A stretch of 64,000 bases of DNA, from assembly GCA_009760855.2 (NCBI GenBank), contig WPIO01000032.1, positions 2,797,001 to 2,861,000 on the forward strand, written 5' to 3'. The position numbers and the translations under genes were made by a program. This stretch comes from Cristatella mucedo. Lineage: Eukaryota; Bryozoa; Phylactolaemata; Cristatellidae. Position 1 is the first letter of the stretch. Each line of letters opens with the position of its first letter. The notes beneath the pieces are model-generated. The model did no database searches. It worked only from the letters and a program-made list of their open reading frames with translations, and had not been told where the DNA came from. Below are positions 57,788 through 64,000 of the stretch, in pieces.

Positions 57788-57834
57788 CGCGTGCATGCGT
57801 GCATGTGCGTGCGTGTGTGCGTGCGTATGCGTAC
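57747..57834. repeat. (GT)n and alternating purine-pyrimidine tract
   Basis: A (GT)18 run is followed by gtgcgtgcgcgtgcatgcgt-type sequence. The mostly alternating purine-pyrimidine order is favourable to Z-DNA. Confidence 0.92.
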
Positions 57835-58321
57835 ATGTTTCTGTGTATGTTTATGCTTCTGTGTGTGGAGCTTGCATGCAGGCTTTCTTCGACCAAATGT
57901 TCTCCTGCTATTGCCGCTGTTGGAAATTAGATTCTTATGATTGCCGAAGTATCAGCATCGAATGCTCCCTGGTCGGGTGGTTCTATCCTCTCACTATGGT
58001 CCAGCAACCACACTTTCAACTTAGACCCATGATATTCACCCACCGAATATGCTAGTATGTAGTCCTGTAATATTTCTTGTGATGATAAAACTGTTGCACA
58101 GTCCCTGTTCTCAGTTGCCCATGGTCTCGCACCAACTGAGGTCCGAATGCCACTGTACTGCTTATCATCATTGCCAACAGTATTTCCTGCACATATCATT
58201 AAACTAGTACTATTGCATTATTCGTTGATGCAAACAATTGTCACGCTGGATACTCGTGGCCTCATTATGGCGATCCAAACGGGTCGCTTTACGATTTCTA
58301 TTGATAAATCATGCCGTATTC

Positions 58322-58363
58322 CATGTCTGAAAGTAGAAACTCATGTCTGAAAGCAGAAACTTT
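58322..58363. repeat. Tandem duplication of 20 bp
   Basis: catgtctgaaagtagaaact is followed directly by catgtctgaaagcagaaact, with one substitution. Confidence 0.9.
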
Positions 58364-59415
58364 ATGAGCCACTGCTCACTGCTGAGGCTACCTGTCATGA
58401 CGAACTGATAAAGATGGATAAAGGTACTAATGACTTGCATCTGCCCAAAATTTTAGCAAACCTTGACATGCACCTCAGCTCGACAGAGATCAAAACAGTA
58501 TCAATACCTTTTCAGGCATAGACCCTACTGAAATAGGCTGGCTGCATCTATGATAAGGGCAGCTAAGAATCAGTGTGGAATATAAATAGTCGTTTGGGCA
58601 TAGACTTCAGCTGGCAATGCTACTGCTGCTTGCAGGTTCTGAGGCACGGAGCACGGTATCAGTCGACAGCATGTGCTACTTTGCAGCTTATGATCCTTAT
58701 GAGCTCATTTTGCCCCCCCCCCATGTCCGGTCACCTGCATTTATCCACCAGAGGCACGTAACCCACTCAAGGCCCCACACCCTCAAACTTGGCTCTCGTT
58801 TGAGGTCCTTGCTCTTTGAGTCCCTGAATCAGTCATCAGTCGATTGCCGGATTTCATAGTGATCAGACCTGTAGCTATGCAGTAGAAATAAAGATTAATT
58901 GTTCTGGTAATTTTGAAGCAAAGCTACTATGCTCTGACCTGTTACTTCGGTAGCAACATTTCGGGAGGGGAAATAGCGTTTTGCGCCCTGGGTACAGATG
59001 TGGATATGGGTTACTGGACTCCAATACCACAGTAGAGCAGCATACTCAAGTATGTGCTTATGTATTGGAGAGCTCGTTAGGCTTAGCAGCCCTATCCGAT
59101 CTTGACTGGGAAAACCTTCACTCGTCAGTTCGTGCATCCTGAGTTGGGTCTGCCTAACCAAGCTCATCATTCCTGAAAAGTATCCCAATTGCTCTTATAA
59201 GTGGCCCCCCAAGCACTAGCTGTAGCTATTAACCTGCCCCTAGTGCTTCCAAGACTTCTTTGGCCCCCTTCCCTGTGCATAGTTATTTCTAAAAGAATTT
59301 TGCTATGTATTTCTTAAAATTTTTGGCACTGTCCTGTTAAACAGATGTCAAAAGTTGAAATATTCACGTTGACCTCACCTCATTAAGGTCACATTTATTG
59401 GTCAATCTTGCTTCT

Positions 59416-59515
59416 ATGTGGGCGATACTTTTGCCGCCACCAGTGGTGGTGATAGCCGTAAAGGTTCTTCTGTCTCTATACAAAAGAGGCTGTTAGTGAA
59501 ATCAGCTAGTATTTT
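59416..59515 (+). mobile_element. SINE-A copy, 5'-truncated, in the ABL intron
   Basis: Only the body remains: tgtgggcgatacttttgccg, tggtgatagccgtaaaggtt and caaaagaggctgttagtgaa. Confidence 0.7.
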
Positions 59516-59711
59516 TTCAATCTTTGATGCATTTGTCACCAAGCCTGTCCACGACTGATAGAAGACATGGTTCTACTTCTTGGCAAAGATTGAGGCAAGA
59601 CTGAACAGACGACCAATCTCAGGCCTGGCAAGGGCACGCCGTCCTCATTGCTTTGAAAGGCATGTCAGATGCCACAACTGGCGACATCGTCGTTGCATGC
59701 CACGAGAGTCC

Positions 59712-59862
59712 CTGTTATGGGCTGGTTAAGGTGCTTGGCCCGACCAAGGTCAAGGTGAATGCAGTTGGTTATCCGAGGTCGTGGGTTCGAGCCCCTTGGC
59801 ATATCTATAGCACCTGAATATAGATTACGCTTTCTTAGGGTGCTATACAAAATGAATTATAC
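59712..59862 (+). mobile_element. SINE-B copy in the ABL intron
   Basis: It shows gttatgggctggttaaggtg, tcgtgggttcgagccccttg, atagcacctgaatatagatt and ttagggtgctatacaaaatg: head, B box and LINE-like tail in order. Confidence 0.78.
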
Positions 59863-62104
59863 TGTATATACTTTTTGGGACACTGGGCTCTTCGTATAAA
59901 AATCGGATCGTGAGGTGGTGGGCGACAAAGGCAATCCCGGATATTGACTTCACTTAAAGGGGCATCGCCGAGTGCCATTTCCATCCTCCATAGCAAAAGG
60001 AATTTTTCCATGACCGCTCAGTGGGTGGGGCGATTTGGAAGCAAGACTGAAAGCAAACTGACCGTGTAAACTTCCAACTAGAATGAAGTCAGCTTAACCT
60101 TTGTTTCACTGCATGGACGTGTGGGCCTTGCCACTGAAGGTGTTGTACTGTCGAGCCTATTTCAAATAACTTGTGCAGTGATAGTGCTGGCTTCTTTTTT
60201 CGTTTGTTCTGCGCTGCTGCGTCCTTGCAACTCACATGTTTTGCTGCTAGATCAGCTGTCCTTTCCCCTTGTTCGTGGTTGATTGTTAGATGTCGATTGC
60301 CAGTAGCATCGGCGTGAGTGCAATGTAAGCAACTGTCTTACATACTCGAGCTCTGTAGATATGTCGCACTACCTAGCAGGTGACCGTGCATATGCATCGG
60401 GTATTGGGCCGCATAGGATATGATTTTTGCAGCTTTCGTGTGTGTGCTGCTTTTTGCCATGGCTGATTCTGTGCTAGACTAAAAACTGCTCAACAACCGT
60501 GACCTGGCCGATTCGTTGTGAGGGGGCCTCTCGTCGGCAATCATGCCCTCATGCCCTCATCGGCAAGCATGCCTGTACAAGCGCATCTGCTTGCACATCT
60601 CTTTGGCCGAAGCACAATGATGCTGTAGCAGTAACAACTGCTTTTGGCTTGCATATCAGCTTGGAAGGTGGTGTGTTCTAATTAGAAGGTGCTGTTTAGT
60701 AATTGGTTCATTTAGTCGGTGGGGATAGCTGTTGTTAGCTGCATCCTCTGGTGCACACCCGAGCAGTAGCTTGTCGATTCATTAGGTGCAGCCGGAAGGA
60801 AAGGTCACGATCAACAGCAGTAGGTTTGGTTTGCTCTGAAGCCAAGGTCGTGATATTGGCACAATCTTCGTTCTGAGACCGATTAGCTAGTGCACGCGAA
60901 TCCTGTGCATGCTAGGTGCCGAATCGCTGATGGTTTGATGTTAGAGCCTTCTTATGTTAAAACTTGAAAAGGCCCTTTAGGCATGGCAGTAGACAGATCT
61001 GGGGTACCTCGATTATTGTTGCTGCTGTGTTATTTCCCAATTGCAACATATCCAAAGAACTTCGATGCCATTCTTTAGTGGTCGCTTGTACCTGCACCTC
61101 CAGTTCGTCTCAGGCTGGCTGAGTAGCCATAGCCCTCGGGAAGTGTACCTATCCATTGAGCCTACGCCTCGAGCTTAATGCCCGGACCCTATGTACGTCT
61201 GACACCATCGAAGAACTGCCACGCTGCTGCTTATCACATTGAGCCATGTTCGGCCACCAGGCCTCGTCGGTATTGCTTGGGCTGTCTGCAAGCAGGAAGT
61301 TGGGCACTTGGGTTTGCAGAATGCTGCTAATTAATATACCTGAATTCCGATGGGGTAGGGGTGTTTGAGGTCAGCAGCAGAAGTCTGGCCTGCCCTCCTT
61401 GTTAACTTGCCTCACTTCTCCCTCCCACCCTGCCTTTAGCCCCCCATTGCCTAGTGGATTCACGTTCGGTTGGTTATCCGTGCCCAAATTCAGCATCATC
61501 GTGATCACCAGCTCAAGTTGGAACCATCTTTTGGCTCATTTGACAGAGCACATTTCCGGGAAGATCCTGCTTAGCAGCTAGCCACTGTGCTTATAGAGCT
61601 GCTTCCTTTTCAGCATACGCTGAGTGCTTAGATAGAGAAGTGGTTCTCCTAAGCTGCTTTAAACAGGTCGTGTTATTTCCGAGAAGAGCAGCTAGCTAGT
61701 ACTGCTGCCTTTGGTGCTGTAGGCTTCAACAGCAATCTAGGTAATCAGCAGGGTTAGCCACTACTTTCTGAACACGGCAAAATGTTTTAGCACCCCATAC
61801 TTTCAGTGCTTTGTGACTCTTCAAGTTCTTTATAAATCGACTTGTTGGTCAGTCGCTGTTGCAAGTGCATCTCGAGGTATTGCATCAGTTGTCATGGGCT
61901 GTGCCATTCGTGTTCACATCTTACCTTGTCAGCAGCTGACACATTCAACATATTCATCCGAGTGTATAAACTATGCAATGGTTGCTTGATGCCCGGCTGA
62001 CCCTTGCATGTGACTGGAATTGCTGTTTGAGTTTGCTTGTCATGCCTGATCCTCATCAAATAGATGATCAGATAAGCTGATCGAGTGATACTGCTCTGAA
62101 GTGC

Positions 62105-62160
62105 TGTTTGGTTGGATGAAGCCTGGTGACCCAATTGGTTGGATGAAGCATGGTGACCCA
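62105..62160. repeat. Tandem duplication of about 27 bp
   Basis: ggttggatgaagcctggtga is followed by ggttggatgaagcatggtga, each ending in ccca. Confidence 0.88.
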
Positions 62161-62820
62161 TGGTTAAAAAGAAGAAAGAGGGCTGTGGTCGTGCCTATTG
62201 GTAAAAACGAAAAGATGATTGACTGATGGCCAAGTACCTGCTTGCCTCTAGCAGCAAGCCCCACGCAAGACTGTCAAATGGAATGCTTCCGATTGCCTAT
62301 ATCCTGCTCCTGAACGAGCCACCTTAGTCTTTCAGTGTGCCTGGAAACAACCCCAGCTATAGTAGACAGTTCATGTTGTTTTAAGCCGTGCTGGTTGCTA
62401 TCACACATGAGTGTGATCATATTACATAACCATAATGTTGATGAGCTTACACGGCCTTGGTGACAGGCTCCAGCCATCAGCAGCAGATTTATGGTTCTCA
62501 CCCAGGTAGTGCTGGCAAAGCTATGGTTCGGCCACACTGGGCTGAAAGCGTAGGCCTTGATGCTTTCTCAGTACCGTGGCAGTCTGTTCTTCAGACGGTT
62601 TTGTTTGCTGGGGTGACTGCCCACTTGTGGCAAAGTTGAGATGCCGATGGAATTGGACTTTATATAATGCAGGGAGACAGAAGCAGCTTGCACTTAGAGG
62701 CATAACGATCATCTTTAGGCTTAAAACGCCGCTGCTGGGATGTGCATGGCCCTTGCTGACTTTATGCCAGTAAATCAGGTCTCGTCATATTTGCCTCCCT
62801 ATGAGGATCACGTGATTCGC

Positions 62821-62900
62821 CCGCACGTGTGTATGTGTGCATGCGCGCGCACACGTGCATGCTTGCGTGTGTGAGTGCAAATGTGTGCATATGCATTCAT
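62821..62900. repeat. Imperfect alternating GT/GC tract
   Basis: cgtgtgtatgtgtgcatgcg followed by cgcgcacacgtgcatgc is a second alternating purine-pyrimidine stretch in the ABL intron. It is less regular than the one at 57747. Confidence 0.7.
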
Positions 62901-63242
62901 GTCTGTGGACGAGCATGTGTTGCACACATTTATGCCAAATTAGTGGTGATGCATGGTTGGCCATGCCTAAGCATGTTGCACATGCAATGTAGATGGCCTT
63001 GCCGGTGTCATGAGTAATCTTTTGTAGTAAGAATGAAACATCACATTTTTTCTGTTTGCCATGATCTTGTGTGAGCTAATCTATGCATTGATAACCTAGC
63101 AAGCACATACTGGTGGACTTGGATGGCTCGTGGTGACCTACCCTTTAGCCAGCTGTCCAAACTTAACTTTGCATGTGTATTCAACAAACATTATTGCTAG
63201 CTAACTGCATTTGTTCGGTGGCATGTATATTAACGATGATGG

Positions 63243-63243
<1 letters not shown>

Positions 63244-63297
<54 letters not shown>

Positions 63298-63358
63298 GGA
63301 GAGATTAGAGAGGTGGAGAGAGGCGCTGTATTTGGCGGCAGGTAGGTAGAGGGGAGGG

Positions 63359-63423
<65 letters not shown>

Positions 63424-63475
63424 GTGGAGAGAAGCACAGTGTTTGGCAGCAGGTAGGTAGACGGAGAGGGTGAGA
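63244..63475. repeat. Compound array: two (GA)n runs alternating with a duplicated ~55-bp unit
   Basis: The (GA)n runs are 63244-63295 and 63359-63421. After each comes gtggagagaggcgctgtatt (63313) or gtggagagaagcacagtgtt (63424), then a ggtaggtag-containing end. The order (GA)n-unit-(GA)n-unit shows a tandem duplication. Confidence 0.9.
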
Positions 63476-63544
63476 GATGAACAAATACTTAGTGCCTATC
63501 TGCTGTTAATATCCAGAGCTTACTGCTCGATCTGATCAGCACGT

Positions 63545-64000
63545 GCTGCCTGACTGGTGGCCAAAAGGTTGCAACTAATGGTTCGATCCTGGGTGTCGGA
63601 AAATTTCTTAAAATTAAATGACGATAAAACTGAACTACTGCTAATAGGACATCCTAAGCGTGTGGCTGGATTAGAAGACTTTGCTCTTTTAATAGGTGAT
63701 GCTGTTGTGCGACCATCACCACGTGCTCGAAATTTAAGTGTCGTTTTCGACAGCTGCCTAAATTGTAAAAGCTTCATTCAGAAGACTGCTTCTACAGCTA
63801 GCCATCACGTCCGATCCCTATTTAAGATAAAGAGCCGCCTTCCACGATGGCTTTCAAAAGATTTAACTAGCTCCTTAGTTCTGTCTCGGCTCGATTATTG
63901 TAATTCCCTTTTGGCTGGGCTACCAAAAAAAAGCAACTGGGCCACTACAAATGGCTATGAATATGACTATAAGGCCACTTGTCTCCTTTGCTAAAAGAGC
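63545..64000 (+). pseudogene. LINE-B fragment running off the window end
   Basis: It encodes FLKLNDDKTELLLIGHPKRV, ARNLSVVFDSCLNCKSFIQ, SSLVLSRLDYCNSLLAGLP, nearly identical in order to LINE-B at 34130-34480. The frame is open from 63557 to about 63994, so this may be the best-preserved LINE-B copy here. Its 3' end is outside the window. It lies in the long ABL intron. Confidence 0.8.

Larger units (their letters stand above)
57835..63243. other. ABL intron 2, part 2: apart from the listed repeats, nothing recognised
   Basis: Only short frames are present, with a C run at about 58712-58721 and small tandem duplications. No SH3 or SH2 exon is seen. Confidence 0.5.

Overview
This is a window of animal (metazoan) nuclear DNA. 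Coding sequence is broken into short exons with GT..AG introns, and the space between is filled with non-LTR retrotransposon relics, tRNA-derived SINEs, hAT transposase pseudogenes and long (GA)n or (GT)n microsatellites. The species cannot be fixed from sequence alone. The ABL SH3 start resembles the invertebrate (for example insect) form more than the vertebrate form, so an invertebrate bilaterian is the best guess.

Two genes are well supported. On the minus strand, from 32541 down to 12140, lies a complete SUPV3L1 (SUV3) gene for the mitochondrial ATP-dependent RNA helicase. I reconstruct 11 coding exons that join in phase to one 1008-residue protein, longer than the vertebrate protein because of a glycine/alanine/serine-rich C-terminal exon. 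On the plus strand, from 49745, lies the 5' end of an ABL-type tyrosine kinase gene. It has a myristoylation-type N terminus with a Gln/Pro tract (exon 1) and the start of the SH3 domain (exon 2); the rest of SH3, SH2 and the kinase must lie beyond base 64000. The two genes are divergent, with about 17 kb between their start codons.

Layout: 1-12 kb has no recognised gene, only repeat fragments, two hairpins and two weak ORFs (4389-4751 minus, 10227-10685 plus) that share a short motif. 12.1-32.5 kb is SUPV3L1, whose introns hold SINEs, LINE relics, a hAT pseudogene (about 27.9-29.06 kb) and three (CT)n runs in the sense direction; one of these runs forms the polypyrimidine tract of exon 10. 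32.5-49.1 kb is repeat-rich intergenic DNA with a LINE-B copy (33.8-35.1 kb), a second hAT pseudogene (39.9-40.7 kb) and a nearly full-length but broken LINE-A (40.97-44.34 kb). 49.1-50.6 kb is the ABL 5' end. 50.6-64 kb is the first part of a very long ABL intron, with SINEs, LINE fragments, (GT)n and (GA)n arrays and a LINE-B fragment running off the end.

The repeats tell a connected story. LINE-A (CR1/L2 group) ends in a conserved tail followed by (ATT)n. SINE-B has a tRNA-like head fused to a tail resembling that LINE-A end, as expected of a SINE mobilised by its partner LINE. SINE-A is a separate tRNA-like family with at least ten copies and no partner LINE visible here. I found no CRISPR array, operon, RNA gene or clearly novel gene system.
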